Of a DNA stretch of 64,000 nucleotides, positions 11,559 through 21,223 are shown in pieces (positions within the stretch are counted from its first letter, which is position 1; every line of letters starts with the position of its first letter). Position numbers and translations under genes: made by a program. The DNA is from Alcanivorax sp. (GTDB taxonomy: Bacteria > Pseudomonadota > Gammaproteobacteria > Pseudomonadales > Alcanivoracaceae), in NCBI GenBank assembly GCA_022565695.1, contig JAIUME010000002.1, forward strand, positions 282,598 through 346,597, read 5' to 3'. The notes beneath the pieces were generated by a model. It searched no databases. It saw nothing but the letters and a program-made list of their open reading frames with translations, and had not been told where the DNA came from.

Positions 11559-11592
11559 GCAACCGGCCGGAGGGCGTTCCTCCGCCGGTTGC
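11559..11592. terminator. bidirectional hairpin between convergent genes
   Basis: A strong dyad: arm GCAACCGGC, bulged C, GGAGG, loop GCGTT, then CCTCC and GCCGGTTGC. It lies between the ends of the MORN-like gene (+) and the lipoprotein gene (-). No long T-run follows on either side, so termination efficiency is uncertain. Confidence 0.6.
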
Positions 11593-11616
11593 AGTATCTC
11601 TGTCAGAACAGCCGAT

Positions 11617-12723
11617 TCAGCCGCCGAGAATATTGCAAGGCAAGGCAAAATCATCCAGCTGCGCGCGTGTATAGCTGGTGGCGTTCCCGCCCATGGTCAC
11701 CGTAATGTCGCCGCCACCGGTAAAGTCCACCTGAATGCTGTCATTGATGAAGACACGCCCACTCTGCACTGTGTCAGTGTAGGTGAGCGTGCCATCCCCT
11801 GCCTCGGTGACCGACTCGATAATACGCAGGGTATCGTCGGTCCGGTAATGCGCGCTGCCGAGATTGCAGGCTGCCGTGCTGAAGCCGAACTCACCCTCGA
11901 ACTCCAGATCAATCACGAGATCGTCTGTCAGGCTGTCGCGTGCCTCGATGATTGTTTCCTTGCCGATGTAGGGGTTGTCCACGTCCGCACCCAGCTTGAT
12001 GCGCACTTCGCCGTTGCCGTCATCAAACCGCGCCTCTACAAAAGACTGGAATTCTGATACGCCGCTGCCCGCACATTCCTCACACATATACTGCACGCCG
12101 AGCATTTCCGAGAAAAACCGGAATTGATCCGTTTCCAGTTCCGAGGTCACCGGGACACCGGTGTCCATATCCCCCATGAAGACATACAGGGCTTCGCCTG
12201 GGCCACCATAATCGAGGGCCTCCCCCCCTTCGAATCTGCCGTTGCTGAAACTGTTGCTGAAGAAGGGGCCTGCCTCGAAAGTCTGCCGGCAATTGTCCGC
12301 ATCCGTAATCACGACATCATAGTCGCCGTCATGATAAGGCGTATCCACACTGCTGATCCGCTCCTCGAATGTCAGCGTGCCACCGCCGTTGCACACAATA
12401 ACTTCCGGCGGATCACCGCCAAGGCGCGGGGCGGGCTGATCCTGGACGCCAGCCAGGCTAGCAGAAAGCAATTCCGGCTCGTGCTCGTCTTCCGCCTCGA
12501 AATTGTTGGCGACGCTCATCAGGCTGACATGGCGCGCGACGTCCTCAGGGCTGTTCAGCGTGGCATCGGTGATGGGGGGTGCAGGTTGCGAGCCGCCGCC
12601 GCTGGAACTGGAACTGCCGCCGCAAGCACTCAGTGCTGCCGCCAGGAGAGCCGCGCCCAGATAGCCCATTCGTTGCGAATGTGGCGCCGCCAGAGTGTGA
12701 GTGTCATTTCCCGGTTGTGACAT
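11617..12723 (-). CDS. Cys-containing lipoprotein of unknown function
   Basis: The 368-aa product has a long lipoprotein signal with lipobox LSAC (Cys34), then a Ser/Gly linker (GGSSSSSGGGS). The start at 12723 has a good GGAAGG upstream; a second in-frame ATG at 12669 would give a shorter signal. The mature part is acidic and contains scattered Cys, including a CEEC pair, and ends CNILGG. Short beta-strand-like repeats (DGTLTYTDTVQSGRVFIND, GGGDITVTMGG) suggest a beta-sandwich or beta-helix. I recognise no family. The gene stands alone, convergent with the MORN-like gene. Confidence 0.7.
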   Translation of the reverse strand: MSQPGNDTHTLAAPHSQRMGYLGAALLAAALSACGGSSSSSGGGSQPAPPITDATLNSPEDVARHVSLMSVANNFEAEDEHEPELLSASLAGVQDQPAPRLGGDPPEVIVCNGGGTLTFEERISSVDTPYHDGDYDVVITDADNCRQTFEAGPFFSNSFSNGRFEGGEALDYGGPGEALYVFMGDMDTGVPVTSELETDQFRFFSEMLGVQYMCEECAGSGVSEFQSFVEARFDDGNGEVRIKLGADVDNPYIGKETIIEARDSLTDDLVIDLEFEGEFGFSTAACNLGSAHYRTDDTLRIIESVTEAGDGTLTYTDTVQSGRVFINDSIQVDFTGGGDITVTMGGNATSYTRAQLDDFALPCNILGG

Positions 12724-12825
12724 GGTCGCCCTTCCTTTGTTTGCTGGTCAGTGACGCCAGCCTAGAAGAGAGACGGGGTGAGCCACCATGCCCCGGACGG
12801 GCTAGCCCACCTGGCTAACTCAGGA

Positions 12826-12853
12826 CAACTTGCTCAGGGCAACTTGCTCAGGG
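12826..12853. repeat. 14-bp exact tandem duplication spanning a stop codon
   Basis: CAACTTGCTCAGGG occurs twice back to back. Read on the minus strand, the unit TTGCCCTGAGCAAG holds the last two codons and the stop of the TrmB-like gene; the second copy and a partial third lie just downstream. Confidence 0.8.
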
Positions 12854-13531
12854 CAAATGAGCACACAAGCGCCATAGCGCATGCCCGCTGTCGCGGTATT
12901 TCAGTTCAAAATCGGTGATGGCTTCAATGGCATCGGCGGGCAGCGCGTCCAGCGTTGCCGGCACTGATGCCTGTGCCAGAGCGGCCTGCATTTCCTGCAG
13001 ATAAATCGGCCAGTTACTGCGCACCTCCAATGTGCCACCAAGGTTCAGCAGGGATGGAAACACCGGATGCCCATGCCAGCGGCGCTTGAGATGGGCCGCC
13101 TTCGGCCAGGGATTGGGATACAGCAGATAGTGGGCAGCAAGGCGCCAGCCCGCCTCCTCCGCCAGACGCCAGAAATCAGCGCACTCGGCCCGTAGCAACA
13201 GCAGATTGGACGGCAGTGGCCCTGCTTCGCGCCCGCGCGCAAGCCGGTGTGCGGACTGATCCAGCGCGATGACCAGGGCATCCGGATGCTGCGCCGCCAG
13301 CCAGCGCGAGGAGCGCGCCGTACCGCAGCCGGAGTCCAGGATCAGCGGCACGTCACCGCCCTCTCTTTTACCCTGTGCGGCCCGCCAGGCGGCCGCTTCA
13401 GCGAAGGCATTCCGGGTGTGCTCCGCCACCGGCGCTTGCCAGGCACGGGTCAGATGGCGCTGTACCGTCCTGGTCAGATCCTGGTGGATACCAGGCTGAT
13501 TGCTGATCACCGGTTTGCTGTTGCCGAACAT
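12848..13531 (-). CDS. TrmB-like SAM-dependent methyltransferase
   Basis: A 227-aa Rossmann methyltransferase related to tRNA (guanine-N7)-methyltransferase TrmB. The SAM-binding motif I is DSGCGTARSS (66-75), and the family block YPNPWPKAAHLKRRWHGHP (138-156) corresponds to the FPDPWPKKRHHKRR region of true TrmB. Several substrate residues differ, so it is probably the paralogue found beside a genuine TrmB in many gammaproteobacteria rather than TrmB itself. It is divergent from the secretin-like gene with a 46-base gap. Confidence 0.75.
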   Translation of the reverse strand: MFGNSKPVISNQPGIHQDLTRTVQRHLTRAWQAPVAEHTRNAFAEAAAWRAAQGKREGGDVPLILDSGCGTARSSRWLAAQHPDALVIALDQSAHRLARGREAGPLPSNLLLLRAECADFWRLAEEAGWRLAAHYLLYPNPWPKAAHLKRRWHGHPVFPSLLNLGGTLEVRSNWPIYLQEMQAALAQASVPATLDALPADAIEAITDFELKYRDSGHALWRLCAHLP

Positions 13532-13577
13532 GGGTTACCCTTATCCTCTATCGGGCAGGCATGATAACGGAGAAACC

Positions 13578-14375
13578 ATGAACAGGCGTCATCTGAACAG
13601 GCTTCTGGCAGCACTGCTGACCACTGTTGCGCTGCTACACACACCGCTGACCGTCCATGCTGCCCGAGCGGTGGCTGACGACAGAATGGAAACGCATATT
13701 GTCGACACACTCGGTGGCAAGGCCCTGATCCCGGTCATCCAGCCCCTGTTGGCGCCCGGCGGCAGCATCGGCCACTACCAGGGCCGTCTGGTGATCCGCA
13801 CCACGGCAGAGAGTTTCGATGAGATCACTCGCCTGATTGCTGATATCGACCGCGCACCACGCGGCCTGCGGATCAGCTTCCGCCGCAGCGCCAGTGGCAC
13901 CAGCCAGCAAGACGGCGCTTCCGCCCGCGGTTCGGTGGATCAGGATGGCAGAGTGCGAGGCAATGTGGTGATTCAGCGGGATCGCCAGCAGCAACAGCGT
14001 AGCGACGACTACACCATCAGCACGCTGGACGGGCATGATGCGTTCATTGATCGGGGCAATCTGCTGCAACTGTCGGGGCACCACCCCGGCGACAGGACGG
14101 TGTTGCCGCTGCTGCAAGGCATCGCCGTGACACCGCAACTGTTACCCGGCGGTCAGATCAGACTGACCGTAGAGCAACGCTTTGATGAGCGCGGCCAGGC
14201 CGGTGACCTACGCACCCAGTCGGCGCAAAGCACGCTGCAGCTGTCTCCCGGCCAATGGCAGGATATGGGCGGGCTGACACAACAGAGCGAGGACGGCCAC
14301 CGTGGCCTGAGCGGCGGTGAACGCCGCTCAGGCCAGGAAGCCATCACCCTGCAGGTCCGGGTGGACCTGCTTTAA
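13578..14375 (+). CDS. exported protein with a secretin N-terminal (NolW-like) domain
   Basis: A 265-aa protein with a clear Sec signal (MNRRHLNRLLAALL ... VHA). Residues about 45-105 (KALIPVIQPLLAPGGSI, YQGRLVIRTT, EITRLIADIDRAPRGL) form the small ring-building domain found in GspD/PilQ secretins. The rest (from about 105) is a beta-rich segment with QR-rich linkers, resembling the strand pattern before a secretin barrel, but the barrel is absent. No type II, type IV-pilus or type III genes are adjacent. The role is unknown; it could be a stand-alone periplasmic partner of a secretin encoded elsewhere. Confidence 0.7.
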   Translation: MNRRHLNRLLAALLTTVALLHTPLTVHAARAVADDRMETHIVDTLGGKALIPVIQPLLAPGGSIGHYQGRLVIRTTAESFDEITRLIADIDRAPRGLRISFRRSASGTSQQDGASARGSVDQDGRVRGNVVIQRDRQQQQRSDDYTISTLDGHDAFIDRGNLLQLSGHHPGDRTVLPLLQGIAVTPQLLPGGQIRLTVEQRFDERGQAGDLRTQSAQSTLQLSPGQWQDMGGLTQQSEDGHRGLSGGERRSGQEAITLQVRVDLL

Positions 14376-14418
14376 CAGCCGTACTTATATTAACAACCGT
14401 ACCTAATTAACAACCGTA
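14371..14418. repeat. degenerate triplicate of the malate synthase stop region
   Basis: TTAACAACCGTACCT occurs twice, preceded by the degenerate copy TTTAACAGCCGTACTTA. On the minus strand each unit reads (G)GTACGGYTGTTAA, the final Tyr-Gly-Cys codons and stop of glcB. The functional stop is in the first unit; the other two lie downstream. Confidence 0.75.
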
Positions 14419-16578
14419 CCTGGCCTTCGCTTCCAGACGACGACGGTGCAGAACCGGCTCGGTGTAGCCGCTGGGCTGCTCGCGGCCCTTGAACACCAGT
14501 TCACAGGCGGCTTCAAAGGCCACATTGCCTTCGAAGTCCGGCGCCATCTTCCGATAAGCCGGGTCCGCAGCGTTCTGCTCGTCCACCACTGCCGCCATGC
14601 GCTGCATCGCTTCCATCACCTGCTCCCCGGTGCAGACACCGTGGTGCAGCCAGTTGGCAATGTGCTGGCTGGAAATGCGCAGCGTTGCGCGATCTTCCAT
14701 CAGGCCGACGTTGTTGATGTCCGGCACCTTCGAGCAACCGACGCCCTGGTCGATCCAGCGCACCACGTAACCGAGGATGCCCTGGCAATTGTTGTCCAGT
14801 TCCTGCTTGATCTCCTCGGCAGACCAGTTGGTCTCCGGTGCCAGCGGCACGGTCAGGATATCATCCAGGCTGGCACGGGCGCGGCGCGTGAGCTGCTCCT
14901 GAATGTCCGCCACCTTGACCTGATGGTAATGGGTCACGTGCAAGGTCGCCGCAGTCGGAGACGGTACCCAGGCACAGCTGGCGCCGGCTTTCGGGTGGCC
15001 GATCTTGGCCTCCATCATGGCCTTCATCTCGTCCGGCATGGCCCACATGCCTTTGCCGATCTGGGCGCGGCCCTTGAGCCCGGTATCCAGGCCGATGTCC
15101 ACGTTCCAGTCTTCGTAGGCGTTGATCCAGGGCTGCTGCTTCATGCCGCCCTTGCGCACCATGGCGCCGGCTTCCATGGAGGTATGGATTTCGTCGCCGG
15201 TGCGGTCCAGGAAGCCGGTGTTGATGAAGATCACCCGCTCCTTCGCGGCACGGATACAGGCCTTCAGGTTCACGGTCGTACGGCGCTCTTCGTCCATGAT
15301 GCCGATTTTCAGCGTGTTGCGTGCCAGGCCGAGTGCGTCTTCCACGCGACCGAACAGCTCCACCGCAAAGGCCACTTCTTCAGGGCCATGCATCTTCGGC
15401 TTCACGATATAGACAGAGCCAGTACGGCTGTTGCGCGCACCCTCGGTCTTCTTCAGGTCGTGCATGGCCGCCAGGACCGTCACCATGCCGTCGAGGATAC
15501 CTTCGGGTACCTCTTCGCCATTGAACAGCACCGCATTGTTGGTCATCAGGTGACCGACATTGCGCACCAGCAACAGGGAGCGTCCAGGCAGGACCAGCTT
15601 GCCGCCATCCGGGGCCGTGTATTCGCGATCCGCGTTCAGTTTGCGGGTCAGTGTCTTGCCGCCTTTCTGGAAGGATTCCTGCAGGTCACCCTTCATCAGG
15701 CCCAGCCAGTTGCGGTAGACCACGGTCTTGTCGTCGGCATCAACTGCCGCCACGGAGTCTTCGCAATCCTGGATCGCGGTAATCGCGGATTCCAGCAACA
15801 GATCCTTGATGTGGGCCTTGTCTTCGGCACCGATCGGATGATTGGCGTCGAACTGGATTTCCACATGCAGGTCGTTGCGACGCACCAGAATACCGGTGGG
15901 GCTGGCAGCATCGCCCACATAGCCGACCAGTTGTGCCGGATCCTGAAGGCCGGTTTCGCCGTTTTCGGTGCGCACCACCAGCGTGCCATCGACAATGGCG
16001 TAGCCCGTGGCAGCCTTGTGCGAGCCCTGGGCCAGCGGCGCAGACTGATCGAGGAAGTTACGCGCCCACTCGATCACCTTTGCGCCGCGCTTGGGGTTAT
16101 AGGCACCACCACGCTCGGCACCGTCCTCTTCCGAGATCACGTCGCCGCCATACAGTGCGTCGTACAGGCTGCCCCACCGGGCATTCGCTGCATTCAGGGA
16201 GAAACGCGCATTCATGACCGGCACCACAAGCTGCGGACCGGCAATCCGGGCCACTTCGGCATCCACGTTTTCCGTCGTGATCTGGAAATCCTCGCCTTCC
16301 GGCAACAGATAGCCGATCTCGGTCAGGAAGGCCTTGTATTCGGCCATGTCGATCTTCTGGCCCTTGCGCGCCTGATGCCACGCATCAATGCGCGTCTGCA
16401 GCTCATCACGCTTGGCCAGCAGTGCCTTGTTCTTCGGTACCAGGTCGGTCAGGATTTTCTCCAGCTCGGCCCAGAAATGCGCGGTGTCCACACCGGTACC
16501 CGGCGCAATCTCTTTTTCAACGAGATTGTAGAGAACGGGGGCGATCTCGAGAGCGCCCTGGCGAATGCGATCGGTCAT
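14407..16578 (-). CDS. glcB: malate synthase G
   Basis: GlcB condenses glyoxylate with acetyl-CoA to malate. It feeds either the glyoxylate shunt or glycolate use and is needed for growth on acetate and fatty acids. The 723-aa length is right for the G isoform. Characteristic segments include [15 protein letters not shown] (catalytic Arg region), [19 protein letters not shown] and [21 protein letters not shown] start at the ATG at 16578 (MTDRIRQG); an upstream TTG at 16608 would only add ten residues. It is monocistronic here; no isocitrate lyase or glycolate oxidase genes flank it. Confidence 0.96.
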   Translation of the reverse strand: MTDRIRQGALEIAPVLYNLVEKEIAPGTGVDTAHFWAELEKILTDLVPKNKALLAKRDELQTRIDAWHQARKGQKIDMAEYKAFLTEIGYLLPEGEDFQITTENVDAEVARIAGPQLVVPVMNARFSLNAANARWGSLYDALYGGDVISEEDGAERGGAYNPKRGAKVIEWARNFLDQSAPLAQGSHKAATGYAIVDGTLVVRTENGETGLQDPAQLVGYVGDAASPTGILVRRNDLHVEIQFDANHPIGAEDKAHIKDLLLESAITAIQDCEDSVAAVDADDKTVVYRNWLGLMKGDLQESFQKGGKTLTRKLNADREYTAPDGGKLVLPGRSLLLVRNVGHLMTNNAVLFNGEEVPEGILDGMVTVLAAMHDLKKTEGARNSRTGSVYIVKPKMHGPEEVAFAVELFGRVEDALGLARNTLKIGIMDEERRTTVNLKACIRAAKERVIFINTGFLDRTGDEIHTSMEAGAMVRKGGMKQQPWINAYEDWNVDIGLDTGLKGRAQIGKGMWAMPDEMKAMMEAKIGHPKAGASCAWVPSPTAATLHVTHYHQVKVADIQEQLTRRARASLDDILTVPLAPETNWSAEEIKQELDNNCQGILGYVVRWIDQGVGCSKVPDINNVGLMEDRATLRISSQHIANWLHHGVCTGEQVMEAMQRMAAVVDEQNAADPAYRKMAPDFEGNVAFEAACELVFKGREQPSGYTEPVLHRRRLEAKARYGC

Positions 16579-16724
16579 AGTGCTGCTACCCTTTCGGTCA
16601 AGAAGCAAGGTACATGTGCCGGCTGTGGGTGCTGATTCAGCTGTCCGGCACGCGGAAAGCGGCGATTTTAACGGAAACCCGGGCGCAATTCATGCGCCGG
16701 ATGACGGCCAACGCCATGACTCGG

Positions 16725-16760
16725 CAGTCAGTTGAGCAGTCAGCTGGTCAGTTAGTTGAA
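16725..16760. repeat. three degenerate 12-bp tandem repeats
   Basis: Units CAGTCAGTTGAG, CAGTCAGCTGGT and CAGTTAGTTGAA follow each other directly in the 227-base gap between glcB and the ttcA stop. The gap must also hold the glcB promoter. No function is evident. Confidence 0.5.
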
Positions 16761-16805
16761 TAACCCGCTGACATGCCCGTCAGTGCTCGATCAATCTGGA
16801 TGGGG

Positions 16806-17717
<912 letters not shown>

Positions 17718-18509
17718 TCAGGTTACCTTTATACGACGGATGACTTTGCGATACAGGGACGGAAACAGGCGTTTGAGCCAGATCCCGGCCACTTCGCGGC
17801 CGCCAATGATAACCTGCTCGCGGCCGCGCTGCACGGCGCGGAGTATGCGCCCGGCACACACATCCACATCCAGCCCGGCGGCCTGGTGGTCATCCATCAC
17901 GCCATGGGCCGAGCCATCCGCCGTGATCGCATTGATGGAGACATTGGTGCGGATAAAGCCCGGCATGACCATCAGAATATGGATGTTCTGGTCGTACTCT
18001 TCCGCGCGCAGCGCCTCGAACCAGCCATGCAGGGCATGCTTGCTGGCGCAATAGGCAGAGCGCATCGGCGTCGGCAACTCGCCAACGAGGCTGGAAATCA
18101 CCATGATCTGGCCACCACCGGCGCTGCGCATGGCCGGCAACACGGCCTTGGTCAGGCCGATGGCGCCAAAGTAGTTCACTTCCATGACCCGGCGATCGAC
18201 CGCCAGATCCGTATCAATCACCTTCGAGCGCTGGCTGATACCGCCATTGTTGACCAGCATGTCGATGCGCTGGCAACTGGCCAGCACCTGCTCCACGGCG
18301 GCGGCAAAGCTGTCGCTGTCGGTCAGGTCCAGGGGCAGCACCAGGTGTCGCTCGGGATGTTCCAGGCTGGCACGCACCCGCTCAAGCTCATCCTCCCGGC
18401 GCGCCGAAAGCACCAGGCGCGCCCCCTGGCGACTCATGGCCCGCGCCAGCGCTTCACCGATGCCGCTGGATGCCCCGGTAATCCAGATAACCTTGTTGGT
18501 CAATGCCAT
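17718..18509 (-). CDS. short-chain dehydrogenase/reductase
   Basis: A 263-aa classical SDR with the NAD(P) motif TGASSGIG (11-18), NNGG (87-90) and catalytic Ser140, Tyr153 and Lys157 (SAYCASK). The C-terminus (FPSLYRKVIRRIKV) is basic and amphipathic, as in membrane-associated SDRs of lipid metabolism. A strong AGGAGG-type ribosome site supports the ATG at 18509. It lies 86 bases after the acyl-CoA dehydrogenase gene and abuts ttcA, so it is likely part of the same transcript. Substrate unknown; a fatty or steroid alcohol is plausible from context only. Confidence 0.88.
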   Translation of the reverse strand: MALTNKVIWITGASSGIGEALARAMSRQGARLVLSARREDELERVRASLEHPERHLVLPLDLTDSDSFAAAVEQVLASCQRIDMLVNNGGISQRSKVIDTDLAVDRRVMEVNYFGAIGLTKAVLPAMRSAGGGQIMVISSLVGELPTPMRSAYCASKHALHGWFEALRAEEYDQNIHILMVMPGFIRTNVSINAITADGSAHGVMDDHQAAGLDVDVCAGRILRAVQRGREQVIIGGREVAGIWLKRLFPSLYRKVIRRIKVT

Positions 18510-18595
18510 GCCCGCCTCCTCAGATAGAAACAAGCAGCAACCATAGGCAATCCGGCGCGGATACACCAGAGGCCACAGGCCTGGCAATGCCCTCC

Positions 18596-19798
18596 TTACT
18601 TCAGCTCCCGCGAGGACAGACCGAGCAGGTTACGGGCGACAATCAGCTGCTGGATCTGCTGAGTCCCTTCGAAGATATCGATGATCTTGGAGTCGCGGGC
18701 CAGCTTCTCCAGCAGGAAGCGCTCGGAATAGCCAAGTTCGCCACACAGCTCAACGCACTTCAGCGTCACCTGATTGCCCATGCGCCCGGCCTTGGCCTTG
18801 CACATGGAGGCGTCCTTTGAGTTGGGCAGGCCGTTATCGGCCATCCAGGCCGCCTTGTAGGTCATCAGGCGCGCCGCATCCAGGTCTGCTTCCATGCGAT
18901 ACAGCTCCGCCTCAATGGCACTGCTGTTATAAAGTGATTTCGAGTAATCAGCCTTAACTCCTTCTTTTTCAAGAAGTTCACGGGTGATTTCAAGTGCCGC
19001 GCGCGCTACGCCAAGGGCCATGGCCGCCACTTGCGGACGGGTATTGTCGAAGGTCTGCATGACGCCACCGAAGGCCTTCTTGCGCGCCTCCTCAGTGTCT
19101 GCCACCTCGGCGGAACCGAGGATATTGCCCTTGGGAATACGGCACTCATCGAAGGACAACGCCGCCGTATCGGAAATCCGCAGACCCATCTTGTCTTCCA
19201 CCCGCACCAGCGACATGCCGGGCGCGCCCTGGGGCACGATGAAGGACTTGATGGCAGCCTTGCCCTTGCTCTTGTCGAGTGTCGCCCAGACCACGATGGC
19301 ATCGCAGCGCTGGCCCGCCGTGCAGTAGATCTTCTCGCCGTTGAGCACCCACTCATCACCTTCCAGCCGTGCGGTGGTGGAGACTGCCGCCGAATCAGAA
19401 CCGGCGCCGGGCTCGGTGATCGCCATGGCGCAGTACAGCTTGCCGAACTCTTCTTTCTGCTCCGGTGTGCCCACCGCCATGATCGCGGCATTGCCGAGAC
19501 CGGAACCGGGGATCGACAGCAGCAGCCCCACGTCCCCCCAGCACAGCTCTTCCGCCCCGACGATGCCGGACAGATTGGCGCCATTGACGGTGCTGCCGTC
19601 GTCTGGCCGGGCTTCTTTCTTCGCCCGGCTCGGGCGCATGGCCGCCATCATCTGGGCGATCGGTTTGAGTTCTTCCGGCGTGTCGCAGTGCTCGATCAGA
19701 TCATATTTGCGGGAAATGGGGCGGAAGACACCACTGGCCACCTGGTGGCTCATCTTCTGCACAGTCAGCAGTTTTTGCGGCAATTCGAGATTGATCAT
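18596..19798 (-). CDS. acyl-CoA dehydrogenase, subunit with catalytic Glu
   Basis: A 400-aa acyl-CoA dehydrogenase that introduces an alpha-beta double bond using FAD. The FAD/substrate motif AMAITEPGAGSDSAAVSTTA is complete, and near the C-terminus IDIFEGTQQIQQL carries the expected catalytic Glu (about residue 377). The ATG at 19798 (MINLELPQ) is chosen; the open frame upstream to 20074 lies inside the next dehydrogenase gene. It is 70 bases downstream of a second, divergent acyl-CoA dehydrogenase that lacks this Glu, suggesting that the two may work as a heteromer. Confidence 0.92.
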   Translation of the reverse strand: MINLELPQKLLTVQKMSHQVASGVFRPISRKYDLIEHCDTPEELKPIAQMMAAMRPSRAKKEARPDDGSTVNGANLSGIVGAEELCWGDVGLLLSIPGSGLGNAAIMAVGTPEQKEEFGKLYCAMAITEPGAGSDSAAVSTTARLEGDEWVLNGEKIYCTAGQRCDAIVVWATLDKSKGKAAIKSFIVPQGAPGMSLVRVEDKMGLRISDTAALSFDECRIPKGNILGSAEVADTEEARKKAFGGVMQTFDNTRPQVAAMALGVARAALEITRELLEKEGVKADYSKSLYNSSAIEAELYRMEADLDAARLMTYKAAWMADNGLPNSKDASMCKAKAGRMGNQVTLKCVELCGELGYSERFLLEKLARDSKIIDIFEGTQQIQQLIVARNLLGLSSRELK

Positions 19799-19868
19799 GA
19801 CGCGTCTCTTTAATGTCAGTAGGTATAGGTCAGCAGGCATCAACAGGAACCGACGGGAACGAGTCGGT

Positions 19869-20975
19869 TCACACCAGTGCTGCACCGTCCAGCACACCAA
19901 TGGCACGCAGGTTGCGGTACCACATTTCCAGCGGGTAATCGCGGACGAAGCCGGCGCCACCGAACAGTTGCACACCGTTGGTACCGATCTGCATGGCTTT
20001 CTCGGCGGCGTACACGCGGGCCAGGTGCGCCTCGCGGTGGAATGGCAGCCCCTGCTCGGCGCGGCTGGCAGCACGCAGGACCAGCAGGCGCATGCCCTCC
20101 AGCTCGATGGCGATATCCGCCACCATGAAGGCCACAGACTGGCGCCACGCGATCGGCTCGCCGAATGCCTTGCGCTCCTTCACGTAGGGAATGCAGTAAT
20201 CCAGCACCGCCTGGCAACAGCCCACGGCCAGCGCGGCCGTCCCGATGCGCCCGAGATCCACAAGGCGCTCGAGATCAAACTGCATCAGCCGGTGCGCGGC
20301 ACCGACCCGGACCTGGTTCAGCGTGAGCGTGGCAACTTCCACCGCACGCAGCCCCATGTAGGATTCAGCTTTCGCGCTCAGCCCCTCGCTACCGGCCGGC
20401 ACGACAAAGGCTGCGGGGCCCTCGCCATCAAGCTCGGCCACAACAAGTATCAGTTCGGCGCTGGCGCCGAGGATCACCATGGATTTCTCGCCGGTGATCA
20501 GGTAGCCATCGCCATCACGCACGGCGCGCGTGTGAAGATTGCCCGGATCGAAGGTTGCGCGGGGCTCCATCAGGGCCACCGTCGCGGGGACAAAGTGCTC
20601 CTGAGCCAGTTGCGGCAGGAACAGCTCCTGTTGCGCCTCGTCTCCAAAATCCAGCAGTGCATTGATGAACGACAAGGGTGCCAGTGTGCCCAGCGCCAGG
20701 GAGATGTCGCCGTGGCCCAGGTCCTCGGCATTGAGCACATTGCTCACCGGCGAGCGCGGCATGCCAGCACCGCCGAACGCTTCCGGTATCGGCATCAATG
20801 ACAGGCCCAGTTCCATGGTGCCCGCGTAGAAGCCTTCCGGCGCTGCCCCGGCCTCGTCCGCACTCCGGGCGATGGCGCGCAGTTGCCGCTCGGCATAGCG
20901 ACGCATGCTCTCGCGGCCGATGCGTTGCTCCTCCGACAAAGACAGATCAAATGGCAGATCCTGACTGGTGACCAC
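19869..20975 (-). CDS. acyl-CoA dehydrogenase-like subunit, catalytic Glu position altered
   Basis: A 368-aa member of the acyl-CoA dehydrogenase family. The FAD-binding part (VALMEPRATFDPGNLHTRAV) and the helical C-terminal domain (LFGGAGFVRDYPLEMWYRN) are recognisable. Where active enzymes read YEGT, this one ends AIGVLDGAALV, so the usual Glu is missing or replaced by Asp. The start is probably the GTG at 20975, which has AGGAG eight bases upstream; an in-frame TTG at 21026 has none. It is the first gene of the unit with the second dehydrogenase, SDR and ttcA. A PsrA-like palindrome lies just upstream. Confidence 0.85.
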   Translation of the reverse strand: MVTSQDLPFDLSLSEEQRIGRESMRRYAERQLRAIARSADEAGAAPEGFYAGTMELGLSLMPIPEAFGGAGMPRSPVSNVLNAEDLGHGDISLALGTLAPLSFINALLDFGDEAQQELFLPQLAQEHFVPATVALMEPRATFDPGNLHTRAVRDGDGYLITGEKSMVILGASAELILVVAELDGEGPAAFVVPAGSEGLSAKAESYMGLRAVEVATLTLNQVRVGAAHRLMQFDLERLVDLGRIGTAALAVGCCQAVLDYCIPYVKERKAFGEPIAWRQSVAFMVADIAIELEGMRLLVLRAASRAEQGLPFHREAHLARVYAAEKAMQIGTNGVQLFGGAGFVRDYPLEMWYRNLRAIGVLDGAALV

Positions 20976-21010
20976 TTCACATACTCCTGTGGCTGAGAGT
21001 TGTATGCCTG

Positions 21011-21041
21011 ATTGGCCCAGGGCCAATTAAACGCTCGTTTG
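21011..21041. promoter_or_regulatory. two adjacent palindromes, the second PsrA-like
   Basis: ATTGGCCC-A-GGGCCAAT (21011-21027) is a perfect 8-1-8 dyad. It is followed by AAACG-CT-CGTTT (21029-21040), which on the other strand reads CAAACGAGCGTTTA. This fits the form of PsrA sites (G/CAAAC-N2-4-GTTTG/C), by which Pseudomonas PsrA represses fatty-acid oxidation genes. They lie 36-66 bases upstream of the acyl-CoA dehydrogenase start and could also affect the divergent diguanylate cyclase gene. Confidence 0.55.
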
Positions 21042-21223
21042 AATTGAGGCCAATCCTGACACAGCCCCGGAAACGCGGCAAGCCGTTCGTCGGTCGCTCA
21101 CGGCCCACCGCCGCCGGGTGAACTGGCGCTATCGCCGCATTTCCGGACCTGTGTCATGATATCAATGTGATATCGGGCAGATTGCGGCGGCAGTCGGGCC
21201 ACTGTCAGGGGGAAGTCAGGACG

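Noticed and set aside
12848..13531. Assignment as the housekeeping TrmB
   Set aside because: The signature differs (YPNPWPKAAHLKRR rather than FPDPWPKKRHHKRR), so only a TrmB-like label is justified.
14446..16635. 729-codon open frame on the plus strand opposite malate synthase
   Set aside because: High-GC antisense shadow; its translation has no recognisable domain and glcB fills the same DNA with a full family match.
19799..20074. Upstream extension of the catalytic acyl-CoA dehydrogenase
   Set aside because: It lies inside the neighbouring dehydrogenase gene in another frame and does not resemble the family N-terminus; the ATG at 19798 fits.
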